A DNA stretch of 64,000 nt, taken from positions 307,585,950-307,649,949 of the forward strand of contig NC_081408.1 in the NCBI RefSeq assembly GCF_030272615.1, given 5' to 3'. Position numbers and translations under genes: made by a program. This document shows, piece by piece, positions 1 through 10,186 of this stretch. The notes under the pieces are model-generated. The model was given only the letters and a program-made list of their open reading frames with translations. It ran no database searches and was not told the DNA's origin. Origin of the DNA: Cryptomeria japonica (Eukaryota > Streptophyta > Pinopsida > Cupressales > Cupressaceae). Numbering within the stretch: position 1 is the stretch's first letter; every line of letters starts with the position of its first letter.

Positions 1-31
1 CTTCTATTGTGACTATATTCAAAGTGGGATG

Positions 32-2340
32 CTAGTCAATTGTTAATTGCCTTTGGAAATTTGCATTGCTTCTCGAGACATCATATTCACTTGCTTCATC
101 TTCTAAAGACTCCCAGTCACTGTCCATAGTATACTCAAACATATTGACTGTAGGTTCACCCTCATTTCTCATGGATTCATTTAGAGCTTGAGCCACAACA
201 CACTGATAGGGGGACTGTGGCCCATCACATGCCATGCACCAAGGGGTATTTTCCACATTATGTACATTTCCTCCCTTTAAAGGATCAGGGGTGTCCTGAT
301 TTTGTGTGCCTTTTGATCTATCTTGCACAGGCTTTCCATCTTTTCATGCAGTGTTATATGGCATATCATGCAATCTAGCAGGTATATCTTGCCAGTTGTA
401 GTGAGGATTCTCAAGTTTACTTACTTTAGCAGTAAGATCCTTAACAATAGTCATTAATTTCTCTATTTTATCCTATTCTTTAAAGGATTTATTTTTTTGT
501 GGTTTTTGTTCCTGCCACAATCTTCCATCAGTCCTTCTTCCCACTTTACCTGATGCTTTTCTATTACTCTCTACATTGATTGCAATTCTGAAAGCATCTC
601 TTAAACTATGTGGGTTCTTATCTCTGAGAATGTAAGCCATCTTAGGATTAAAGGCATTGTAACAAGTGGTTAGACATACATTCTCATCTAACCTCGTACA
701 TTGAAGGAGCTTATGCATTGCCTTTTGAAACCGTGAATTAAAATTTGTAACAACCTCATTATCAGACTTCCTGATATTGTTAAATTTGTTGAGCATAAAG
801 CTCACATTTGTCTTATCTCCATATTTCTCTTTGAATAAATTCTTCAATTCCTCCCAAGAACTAATGCTATCTATAGGTAACCCTGTGTACCAGTCTCTAG
901 CATCCTCAATCAAAGATTGCACAAGCAGCTTCATGATGACATCCTCATCACCAATTTAATAGTCATTAATCATGTCACCAAAAGATTTCAGATGCTCTTC
1001 AACACTAATAGCATTGTTCCCAGCAAACTTCTGGAGTTTATCCCTCATTTCAATAGGGACACAGTTTGGATATCCTGGAATTCCATCAAAAAGCAACTAC
1101 CTATACAACTCAACATTTATAGGTCTCCTTTGAAACTGATTTCTAGTAAAGTTATTTCCAGCATTCACCCTTGGGCCTGAACCACCAGCTATAGGAGTTT
1201 GATGACTTTCATTATGGGATGGTCTGTGACTGGTTTGGTTTGCTAGAATTGTACTTGAGGGAACGACAAAATTATTTGGGGTAACATTTTCAAACTGGTT
1301 AACAGGTGGGATAGCATTTGTTTTCATCATTGGTTGAGTATTCAACAGAGAGGCAGAAGTATGTTGAGATGTAAAATTACTCTGATCTACCAGTGGGAAA
1401 GTTATAGGAGGATCTTTTAAGCAATGTATCTTTCTTCTAAACTCAGCATTAAGTGCTTATATTTCAGCCTTTTCTACCTCCCTTTGCAAGTTTTCATTTT
1501 CTTTCCTTATCCTTTATACCTCGACCTCATGCAAAGTCATTCCCAGAGGTCCTTTTGCACTTCCTAACTGTAAATCCACAGATCTATTTTCCACTACTTT
1601 ATGCTTCCCTTTGTTAATAACAGGTCTATTAAGTTGGGGATCACTATGAACCTCCCTACTAGGTTGTGCTGCAACTTTAGGTGCAGAATCAATTTTAGGA
1701 TCCAAGATTTCTCTAATAAAAAGACCATGCTCTTCACTCCTAGGTTCTTCTTGAGCAAACAACTCAAGATCTATAATATGTCTTAATAACCTTTCTCTTT
1801 CAATAAGTTTTCCTTTGGTTTCATTCTCCTTTTCCTTTTCCTTCTTTTTTCTTATGGCAATCAATTGATGTACTCTTTTATTTAGAACATCAATCTCCTA
1901 TGACACTTCATCTTGATCTGGCAAGGTTTCTTCTGAATCTGACACATTTAGTTGGTCCATATCAATCAGACTAATATTCCTTCCATAGTTTTGGGAATGG
2001 AACTGGCCCTATTACTTGTACTATGCATATCTCTCCCATAAGCGCTGGTATTAGACAATCTTTGGTGAAAGGTTTAGATATCATCATTAGTACCAAATAG
2101 GACATCATGAAAACCCATAATATCATGGTCAGATTCATGAGAAGAGGCATCAGACCTTGCATATACGGGACACTCAGAACACTTACCTGTTTGATTACTC
2201 TTCTGCTTCCATGACTGATTTGACTGATCAGGAATAACAGTTCCCATCCAGCCCTTCCTGACTGGTTCAGGTAACACTTCATGCAACTTCTCTTGAGGGT
2301 TTTTCTTCATATAAGACCTAGTATCCCTTCCCCTATTCAT
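32..2340 (-). pseudogene. gag: gag region of element A (broken)
   Basis: Retrotransposon gag (capsid) protein, which would form the virus-like particle. From the amino end, a reading frame starting near 2340 is polar and charged, then a Lys/Glu-rich segment (1514-1864) is followed by a Pro/Asn-rich segment (1097-1345). The capsid core lies at 473-1100 with GIPGYPN, then MKLLVQSLIEDARDWY, then SWEELKNLFKEKYGD, the usual Retrotrans_gag pattern. A further piece at 32-328 is acidic and has Cys pairs (WCMAC...YQC) but no proper CCHC knuckle. Stops separate the pieces, so no intact protein is possible. The start codon is uncertain; the ATG at 2340 is the first clear one after the primer sites. Confidence 0.7.
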
Positions 2341-2511
2341 CTTTCTAACCTTTTGAAGTGATAGTGATTTTTTTTTAAAGAATACTGGTTTTTTCTTTAC
2401 TTCAAAGTCGCCACCCAAATATCTTGGGAATAAAATATATTTTAACATAGTAAGTCACATTTATGCAATAAAGACACAGATATGGAGTATAAGACTTATC
2501 TTATTTAACTC

Positions 2512-2626
2512 TCCCCAGCAGAGTCACCATTTTTGTTGTGGTGACTCAGATGGGAAAACTCACTTACAATATGATTCAATGATATATACCAGAGATCTTT
2601 AGACTAGTTCCCCAGCAGAATCGCCA
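2512..2626 (-). other. Duplicated primer-binding site of element A
   Basis: Read on the minus strand, 2626-2609 is TGGCGATTCTGCTGGGGA and 2529-2512 is TGGTGACTCTGCTGGGGA. The first lies 4 bases inside the LTR, where a primer-binding site belongs; the second repeats it 97 bases further in, within sequence that also contains GAGTCACCACAACAAAAATG. The same context is repeated in element G. This primer type is known from Tat/Ogre-like Ty3 elements; assignment to a particular tRNA is not made here. Confidence 0.75.
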
Positions 2627-2630
2627 TTTT

Positions 2631-3863
2631 TGTTGTTCTCCATTTTGAAAACCTCTATTCCCTCTCTTTTTTAAAAGTGAATGTTACCGCCTCTGTGCTG
2701 CAATGGAAGAGGACAACAAAAAGTTTGAAATAAAGACAACAAGACAAGGTTTCAATTTAGGAAACCTCCTACACTTTAAGCTTATAAAATCTTGGGCAAG
2801 TGAACCCTTTTATGACTATTTTCTTATAAAAATAGTAAAAGGTTTACAGAAAAGCAGTGTACATTCCTGTAAACTTTCCTTACTGTCTGGTACAACTAAA
2901 CATAAAATGGAAAGTTGATTTGAATTTTTGAAAAGGACCACAAAATGCATCAAAAAACCAATAGGTAAACCAGTGCCTTATCCGGGAAATAGAGTCATCT
3001 ACAACAAACTACAACCTTACAAAATAAACTCGTATACAAGTCACAAGTTAGTGATCTGTCAACTTTGTATATGCCTGACATATACATAGTCCTAATCTAT
3101 ACCAGACTTCATCATTAGATCTACACCAAAAATACTGATATCAATGACTTTGTTTAAAGTACATTTTTATTTCCTCCTTGAGAAAAATACTTAAAACAAC
3201 TTCATTAAATGCCTAGCAAATCATTTCAAATAAACAATCCTTGGTTACGTAAATGGAATGAACACCGGTATGATGACATAGAGACAATACAAGTCTAAGT
3301 TGAAATTCTCTAGACTGTATATTTTATTTCTCTATCAAAAGATTACAAGTACATCATATTTGACTCAGAAATTGCTAAGAAAATGGCCTGTATTAATTTT
3401 GCCAGAGTTTAGCTACAAAATTTGTGTCCCTTTTCTAGGTAGTCTTGGTATCCTTTTATAGAAATCAGGATGCAACAAGCTTCAGACTACCTAGAAGAAA
3501 TATTCTTACCCTAACTGTCATTTTCTCAAAAGTTACATCATTGAAGTTGAGGGAGAAGCATAACTTTCTTTCTGGAACGCATGCTTCTTAAAATTGACTG
3601 GTCATTCAGTTGGAAAATTGCCAAAAGGGTAGGTTCCTACTACCCAAAATCTATTACAAAAACTGATAGCTTCAAGATGTAGGTGTATTGTCACATGTCG
3701 CAACATCGGTTGGTTCCTCTCGAGAAAACATACAACCACGCACCTATTTTTTCTGCAAAATCTCCTTGAATACCTCTTTGTAAAATCTCCTTGAATACCT
3801 CTCTGCAAATTTACACTTCAAAACAATGTAACCCTTTTGAAGATTTAAATTTTGGTGCCAACA
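2631..3863 (-). repeat. 5' LTR of element A
   Basis: About 1.23 kb between the terminus TGTTGGCACC (minus strand, ending at plus position 3863) and the terminus GAACAACA at plus position 2631, directly next to the primer site. No second copy lies in the window, so both borders rest on the TG...CA termini and on the primer-site spacing. No coding sequence is supported inside it. Confidence 0.65.
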
Positions 3864-3934
3864 GACCAGAAAGGCTTTCTTCTGAGTAATTCTCTTTTAG
3901 TCGTTGATCCACAAAGGTTACAAAATGAGTACTT

Positions 3935-3939
3935 TCCCA
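3935..3939. repeat. Target-site duplication of element F (TCCCA)
   Basis: TCCCA precedes the left LTR here and recurs right after the right LTR at 10182-10186. Five bases is the usual length for LTR retrotransposon integrase cuts. It fixes both ends of F. Confidence 0.95.
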
Positions 3940-4759
3940 TGTAAATGATGTTCAATTTACATTCAATATGCAAGTTATAATTCTATTATCTAATTTTGTA
4001 TTATTAATTTCTTATTGTATATATCTAACTATCTTCTTGCTTGTGGTAGATGAGAGGAGCATTTAATATTTTCTATGGCCTATCTCAAGAATGCCACTTA
4101 CTATAAGTATATGAAAAAGGAGGCACAGTCAAGCAATGCCTTGATCGGTCATGACCAATCAAGACATTTCTTGATCGTACCTTTTTGTTTATACTAACAA
4201 AAGCATGTTACAGTAAATGCCAATCAGTAATTATAACTGAAGTTCATCAGTGTATTAACCCAACACGAACAACCGATAGTATATCAGTGGCTATCAATGC
4301 TAACAGTCGATAGTTATCGGTGTGTTAGCCTTGACAATCGATAACTATCAGTGTAGATTAGCACACCGATAACTATTGGTGACTAATACATTTCCACCCG
4401 ATATGCATTCTGATATACCTTATATGCAACCCGATATATATTATATGCACTTCGATATAATATTATATGTAACTCGATATAATGTATATTCAATTCGGTA
4501 TATATTAATCGGTGTCATCATTATTTATGTTTAATTGATATTAATCTAAATACAAGATTCATTAGATAGATGAACATGAGGAAGATACATAGTGTGATTA
4601 TCAATAGATTGCCCATATGCAAATATAGAATGGCTATCAAGGATGAATTAATTGCTTGATGGTTTTATAATAGTTATCGATATAATAAATGATTGAATGA
4701 GAGACTTCATTTATCTCTCATTCAATCATTTATCTTACCGAAGCTATTATGCATTAACA
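3940..4759 (-). repeat. 3' LTR of element F
   Basis: Left LTR, 820 bp, TG...CA bounded. Contains clustered CGATA palindromes around 4270-4380, about five imperfect 22-24-bp repeats with the core CCGATATA at 4397-4515, and a perfect 20-bp stem hairpin at 4685-4704/4714-4733 (loop 4705-4713). All three features are shared with the right LTR. Confidence 0.95.
4685..4733. repeat. Perfect 20-bp stem hairpin in the LTR of F
   Basis: Arms 4685-4704 and 4714-4733 are exact reverse complements around a 9-base loop. The right LTR carries the same hairpin with a 21-bp stem (10106-10126/10136-10156). In element orientation it lies close to the start of the LTR, in U3. Whether it acts as a regulatory or RNA structure is not known. 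Confidence 0.9.
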
Positions 4760-4772
4760 CTCCCTCTTAGCT
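4760..4772 (-). other. Polypurine tract of element F
   Basis: On the minus strand this reads AGCTAAGAGGGAG and abuts the start of the 3' LTR. It is the expected primer for plus-strand DNA synthesis. Confidence 0.8.
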
Positions 4773-4844
4773 AGGTAAGATGAATGTAGAAAATATATTC
4801 AAGCATCATAATTTAATTGATAGTGATCATTTTAGTCATTCATG

Positions 4845-5150
4845 GGAATCATACCATCTAATCATTTGGTATGTAGTATCACCTAAACACGTGATACTGA
4901 AGTTCATCACATCAATCTTACGATTGATAGGATATCACCTAAGCATGTGATATCAATATTGCGTACACGCAATACTTAAGGATAATCATATGAGAAAGAT
5001 TAATTTTTCACCTTATCCTAGTTGTGATAAGTGCACTAACACTTTATACAAATGTTTTATCACAACACAATCATGGCACATCCATGACATACCAGAGATC
5101 CAACATGATAACTGGTTTGGACATTATACGATCCTCACCTTATAATGTCC
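4845..5150 (-). repeat. Hairpin-rich 3' untranslated region of F
   Basis: Between the end of pol (5295) and the polypurine tract there is no ORF but a run of short inverted repeats: 4850-4873 (7-bp stem), 4875-4898 (8-bp stem), 4911-4928 (7-bp stem), 4931-4954 (8-bp stem), 4957-4974 (8-bp stem, 2-base loop) and 5119-5150 (10-bp stem). All arms match exactly. The density is far above that of neighbouring sequence and suggests a structured RNA tail. Confidence 0.75.
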
Positions 5151-5294
5151 CCATACAAGTGTTCACTATCTTGAGAGATCGTCACCTCTTAGATGTGAAC
5201 CCAGGGGATAGAATCCAAAAAATTGTCCTAACATGACAAAGAGGTTTACACATTAAACATCTTATAGGTATGCAAATATAGATTACAAAGCAAT

Positions 5295-7811
5295 TTACCT
5301 TTCTGTCATACCTAAACCTTTTCTGAAGTGATCAACTTTCACTTTGGAAAGGGGTTTGGTCAGAATGTCTACAGTTTGATCTCCTGTACAAACATATTCT
5401 AGTTGGATTGCATTCCTATCTATCATATCTCACACATAGTGGTATTGAATCTCAATATGCTTGGATCTGTCATGAAACACTGGGTTTACTGAAAGTTTTA
5501 TGCAACTCTGATTGTCATAGTGTATAACAGTGAATTTCATAGGTTCTCCAAACAATCCCACAAGCAACCTCCTGAGCCATACTACCTCTCAAGTAATCAT
5601 AGAAGTTGCAATGTATTCTGCCTCGGTGGAAATTTGATCTACAGAAGACTGCTTCCTGTTGATCCAAGATATCATAGTTGAACCTAGACTGAAGCAACAC
5701 CCTGAAGTGCTTTTCCTATTTGTTACACTTCCAACCCAATCTGAATCTGTAAATCCATGTAAGTCTATTCCTTCTTGTATTTGAGACCAAGGCTTAGAGT
5801 ACCTTGTAGGTACTTCATAATGTGATTCACTGCAACTAGGTGTATCTCCTTTGGTTCACACATAAACTGACTTAGAGCATTGACTGCATAACAGATATCT
5901 GGTCTTGTATTTACTAGATACATCAGGGACCCAATCATCTGTCTGTATTGAGTAGAATCAGTGGGTTGTGACTCTGTTGCTGCTTATTTAAGTTTATGTA
6001 AGTTGGTTTAGATAGGAGAGGTCATGGGTCTATAATTTAGCATTCTGAATCTCTTCAAAATATCCAAAGTGTACTTTCCTTGGTTTAGTATGATGTCATA
6101 ATTCTACCATACTTCTAATCCTAGGAAGTAATGAAGGAGTCCTAAGTCCATATCAAATTCTTTAGATAGATCATTCTTGCATTGTTTTATGAGTTGATCA
6201 CTTCCTGTGATTAATAAGTCATCAACATATAAGATCAATATTAGCATATCATCTTTGTTTCTTTTGTACTAGAGATTAGGGTCTGCATCATTTTTGGAAA
6301 AACCTAGTCCTAAGAGATAGGTGTCTATTCTTTCATACCATGCCCTGGGAGCCTGTTTGAGCCCATAGAGAGCTTTCTTGAGTCTACACACATGAGACTC
6401 TATGTCATGAATCTCAAAGCCTTCAAGTTTCTCTAGGTAGACTTCTTATGAGATCTCACCATTTAGAAAAGTTGTCTTAATGTCCATTTGGTGTACCTTC
6501 CATCCCTTTACTGCTGCAATGGCTAATACAGCTCTTACTGAGGTATACCTGGCAATAGGTGCAAAGGTTTCTTCATACTCTATTCCTTCCCTTTGTGAGA
6601 AGCCTCTAGCTACAAATTTGGCCTTGTGTTTTTCAATACTATTGTCTGCAACGTGTTTGATTTTGAACAACCATTTAGATGAAACCACAGATTTCTTGGT
6701 TGGTGTAGGAACAATCTCCCAAACATCATTCTTCATAATGGATTGATACTCTTTAGACATTGCATCCTTCCATACTTTATGTTGAAGTGCATCTGATACA
6801 TTGCATGGTTCAGCTTTAGAGAGGTCATTCATAAGGGCAACATAGCTAGTAAATTTAGTAGGCCTTTTGCTTTCTCTAAAGGTTCCTAAGGGAGCAGCAA
6901 ACTTCTGAGCTTCTTCTACAGTTTTGGTGGCCCATAGTGGTCTTTTCTTGAGGTTTTCTCTAGGTGGACTTAAAGTTTCACTCATAGTTTCCTCAGGATT
7001 CTCCCTCTGAAGCTCAAGAGTGGGATCTCTATCTAAGCCGGGGTTAGGAATATGGAATTCAGGATCTAGAGAGCTTTGGGCTCTTTTGAAGGATAAGTTT
7101 TCTTCAAAGATCACATCCCTACTTATTTCAATGTTCTTTTGGTCAGGTATATATATTTTGTACGCTTTGGAGGTTTCACTGTATCCTACAAAGATTCCTC
7201 TCTTTCTAGAGGGTTCTAATTTTAATCTTTTCTCCTTAGGTACGTTAATATACACTGGACATCCAAAAATCCTAAGGTGGCTTATATCTAGTTTTGATGT
7301 TGTAAAGACTTCTTCAGGGGTATTGTCTTCAAGATGAGAGTGGGGAAATCTATTTTGAATGTATACTACAGTGTTGGTTGCTTCCACCCAAAGATTGATA
7401 TTTAGATTCTGATCAAGAATCATAGCTTTGGCAGCTTCAACGATTGTCCTATTTTTCCTTTCTGCTATCCCATTTTGTTGAGGGTTGTAAGGTATTGTTA
7501 ACTCCCTCTTAATCCCTGAATTTTTACAAAACTCTTTAAATAATTCTGATGTGTATTCCCCCCCCATTATTAGCTCTAAGGGTTTTAATTTTGTTTCCTG
7601 ATTAGTTTTCTGTTAATGATTTGAATTCGTTAAACCTATTAAGGATCTCTTCTGATTCTTTGCATTTCAGAAAGTAGATCCAGGTTTTCCTAGAGTAGTC
7701 ATCGACAAATTTCACATAATACAAAAATCCCCCCAATGAATTTACAGACATAGGTCCACATACATTAGAATGAATTAACTCTAAGACTTTACTTGTTTTC
7801 CTAGTACTACT
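5295..7811 (-). pseudogene. pol: Element F pol, second part: integrase, reverse transcriptase, RNase H (broken)
   Basis: Integrase: both catalytic Asp positions read Asn (HSNVCGP and LRANNGGEY), while the Glu position (AERKNRT) is intact. An eight-G run at 7558-7565 next to the second site shifts the frame. Reverse transcriptase: [22 protein letters not shown] and the catalytic YVDDL are readable. RNase H: DSDWVGSVTNRKSTSG, then STEAEYIA, then HIEIQYH, ending at a TAA at 5295-5297. Several in-frame stops separate these parts. The protein would have copied and inserted the element; this copy cannot. The longest open stretch is 6446-7567. Confidence 0.92.
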
Positions 7812-8798
7812 CTAAAAAGAACCCTTAGTATTTTTGCCTAGGGCACATCCTATGCATGCCCCTAAATGATATTGCTTTAGCTTAGGTAGACCTATGACAT
7901 GGTCTCCCATTGATGATAAAGCTCTAAAATTTAGGTGGCCTAGTCTTCTATGCCAGATTTCATTGGTATCTGTAGTTTCATGAATTGGGGCTAAGTTGTG
8001 CTCTGTGCATAGCTCATGTAGGTAGCCTTGTCTTTGACCAATTGTACTAGCTTTCTTGATAGATGAGTTCTTTGGCCAAGCCAACACTTTGTTGTCCATG
8101 ACTATCACTCTGTATCCATTGTCCTCCAGTGCTAATATTGAGACAAGATTCCTCTTAATGCCTGGAACATATAGCACTCCTTCAAGTTGTAATGATACAC
8201 TTGACTTCAGTTTGATGGTGTAGTTTCCAACTCCTTTGACAGGGTGTGTGGAGTCATCTCCAATGGTTACCTCTTCATCATTTTCCTCTCTCATAAAGTC
8301 TATTACTTCTCTGAATCCTATGATGTGTCTGGATGAGCCACTGTCGATTACCCAGGAGTTCACTTTGTTTGATGTTTGATGTTTGATGTTTGATGTTTGA
8401 TGTTTGATGTTTGATGTTTGATGTGTGAGTGTTGAATAGAGCACATACTTCGCAGATTCCTCTTCCCTTTTCAATTTTCCCGATTTGGCAAATGTGGCTT
8501 GTTTAGCTCTTTCAAGATATTTGGCAACATAGTGCCCAAATTTGTCACATCCGTAACACTGAATTTGAGACAAGTCCTTTTTGAAAGAGTTCTTGCCATG
8601 ATGACTCTTTCTCTTCCTGAATTGCTTCTTCTTGCCCTTTCTATCTGAGTTCGTAGTTAGAACTTGAAGATCTTCATCTATATTCTTTTGTTTGATTCCT
8701 TTCTTATTTTTCTTTGATTCCTCTTGGAGACAGTCGGCCTTTAGTCTATCAAATTTTGGAAAGTTGTCCCTTGCATTGATGCCTTGGACGAACGTTTC
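7812..8798 (-). pseudogene. pol: Element F gag-pol middle: zinc knuckle, protease, pre-integrase region
   Basis: In the same frame as gag. The knuckle CYGCDKFGHYVAKY has Tyr where the last Cys of CX2CX4HX4C should be. Then comes a Ser/Asn/Lys/His/Gln repeat encoded by a heptanucleotide microsatellite, then the aspartic protease motif WVIDSGSSRHIIG, then the pre-integrase zinc region HRRLGHLN...GACIGCALGK. The frame ends at a stop just before the integrase core. Confidence 0.9.
8366..8428. repeat. Heptanucleotide microsatellite (TGTTTGA)n inside the F polyprotein
   Basis: Eight exact TGTTTGA units (8366-8421) plus one imperfect unit. Because 7 and 3 share no factor, every three units encode seven residues, giving a repeated heptapeptide (TSNIKHQ) just ahead of the protease. 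The reading frame stays open across it. Confidence 0.95.
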
Positions 8799-9269
8799 CT
8801 AGATACTAGGAAACCCATCTAAAGCAATGAGGGTTAATTCTTTGCTTTGGATCTCATATCCAAGGGTTGCTAGTTCATCCCTTAAGTTAGATATCCACAT
8901 GAAGTAGGCGTTGACTGATTCTCCTTTCATCATGGTTATATGATTTATCTCTCTTTTTAGAGCCAAGGTTCTACTAGCATTGGATATCTCAAAAGCGTCT
9001 TCAAGTGCTTTGAACATGTTGAAAGTTGATTCATGTTTCTTTATAATGGGCATAATATTGTTCCTTACCCCATCAACTATTATTTTGATATCCTTATCAT
9101 TTCCTTCTCTCCAAATTGCTTGTTCAGGTTCAGTCTCAGGTTCTTTGGATTCAGTCTTTACGAATGATTCAACTTTGTTATCTTTTAGTATCATTTGAAT
9201 TCTGAATTTTCATGTGGAGAAATCATCACCTCCTACAAGTCTGTCTTCAAATCTGATAGTGCTAGCCAT
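8799..9269 (-). pseudogene. gag: gag of element F
   Basis: Copia-type gag (UBN2-like) with the features AIWREGNDKDIKIIVDGV, then TMMKGESVNAYF, then LRDELATLGYEI. The first ATG of the frame is at 9269 (MASTIRFED), but a TGA replaces an expected Trp codon about 60 bases later (DDFST, stop, KFRIQ). The next ATG, at 9194, gives the open stretch down to a TAG at 8799. Downstream the same frame continues into the zinc knuckle, so gag and protease were once one frame. Confidence 0.88.
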
Positions 9270-9347
9270 TGATAGGATTTTGATGTTGAATATATACTTG
9301 ATTTGAATTTTACGTAAAATTGAATAGCCTCAGGTTCAATTTAACTT

Positions 9348-9360
9348 GGCTCTGATACCA
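9348..9360 (-). other. Primer-binding site of F (initiator-Met tRNA type)
   Basis: Minus strand TGGTATCAGAGCC, directly abutting the LTR with no gap. It is the standard copia primer site complementary to the 3' end of initiator methionine tRNA. Confidence 0.95.
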
Positions 9361-10181
9361 TGTAAATGATGTTCAATTTACATTCAATATGCAAGTTATA
9401 ATTCTATTATCTAATTTTGTATTATTTAATTTCTTATTGTATATATCTAACTATCTTCTTGCTTGTGGCAGATGAGAGGAGCATTTAATATTTTCTATGT
9501 CCTATCTCAAGAATGCCACTTACTATAAGTATATGACAAAGGAGGAACGATCAAGCAATACCTTGATCCGTCATGACCGATCAAGACATTACTTGATCGT
9601 ACCTTTTTGTTTATACTAACAAAAGCATGTTGCGGTAAATGCCAATCGGTAATTATAATCAAAGTTCATCGGTGTATTAACCCAACGCTAACAACCGATA
9701 GTATATCGGTGGCTGTCAATGCTAACAGCCGATAGTTATCAGTGTGTTAGCCTTGACAACCGATAACTATTGGTGTAGACTAACACACCGATAACTATCG
9801 GTGACTAATACATTGCCACCCAATATGCATTTTGATATACCTTATATGCAACCCAATATATATTATATGCACTCCGATATAATATTATATGTAACCCGAT
9901 ATAATATATATTCAATTTAGTATATATTAATCAGTGTCATCATTATTTATGTTTAATTGATATTCATCTAAATACATGATTCATTAGATAGATGAACATG
10001 AGGAAGATACATAGTGTGATTATCAATATATTGCCCATATGCAAATATAGAATGGCTATCAAGGATGAATTAATTGCTTGATGGTTGTATCATAGTTATC
10101 GATATGATAAATGATTGAATGAGAGACTTCATTTATCTCTCATTCAATCATTTATCTTACTGAAGCTATTATGCATTAACA
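9361..10181 (-). repeat. 5' LTR of element F
   Basis: Right LTR, 821 bp, same termini as the left one. Contains exact palindromes ACCGATA-GTA-TATCGGT (9694-9710) and ACCGATA-AC-TATCGGT (9787-9802), a 21-bp near-perfect stem between 9730-9750 and 9780-9800, CCGATATA-type repeats (9813-9935), and the terminal hairpin with a 21-bp stem (10106-10156). As the upstream LTR it would hold the promoter. Confidence 0.95.
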
Positions 10182-10186
10182 TCCCA

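Larger units (their letters stand above)
1..3863 (-). mobile_element. Element A: Ty3/gypsy-type LTR retrotransposon, truncated by the window edge
   Basis: Reading right to left there is an LTR (2631-3863), a primer-binding site directly inside it, and a long degraded gag region that continues past position 1. The LTR ends are TGTTGGCACC and GAACAACA, giving TGTTG...CAACA inverted termini like those of element G. The gag core resembles that of G (both have a GIPGYPN motif, then a DARDW motif, then a WEEL motif), and both duplicate the primer site. I infer that A and G belong to one lineage, with pol and the other LTR of A outside the window. The target duplication cannot be tested because the left end is missing. 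Confidence 0.8.
3940..10181 (-). mobile_element. Element F: complete Ty1/copia retrotransposon
   Basis: Two LTRs of 820 and 821 bp start with TGTAAATGATG and end with GCATTAACA on the plus strand. A perfect 5-bp target duplication, TCCCA, flanks the element. An initiator-Met type primer site abuts the right LTR and a purine tract abuts the left LTR, both in minus orientation. Domain order (gag, CCHC, protease, integrase, reverse transcriptase, RNase H) is that of copia. Stops and at least one frameshift make it non-functional. Hand comparison of about 325 bp of LTR gave about 18 differences. Confidence 0.96.

Noticed and set aside
4685-4733. microRNA precursor in the F LTR hairpin
   Set aside because: A perfect stem of 20 bp with a 9-base loop is shorter than plant precursors, and the stem is perfectly paired. 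Kept only as a hairpin.
8366-8428. CRISPR-like array
   Set aside because: Unit of seven bases with no spacers; a simple microsatellite in a plant element.
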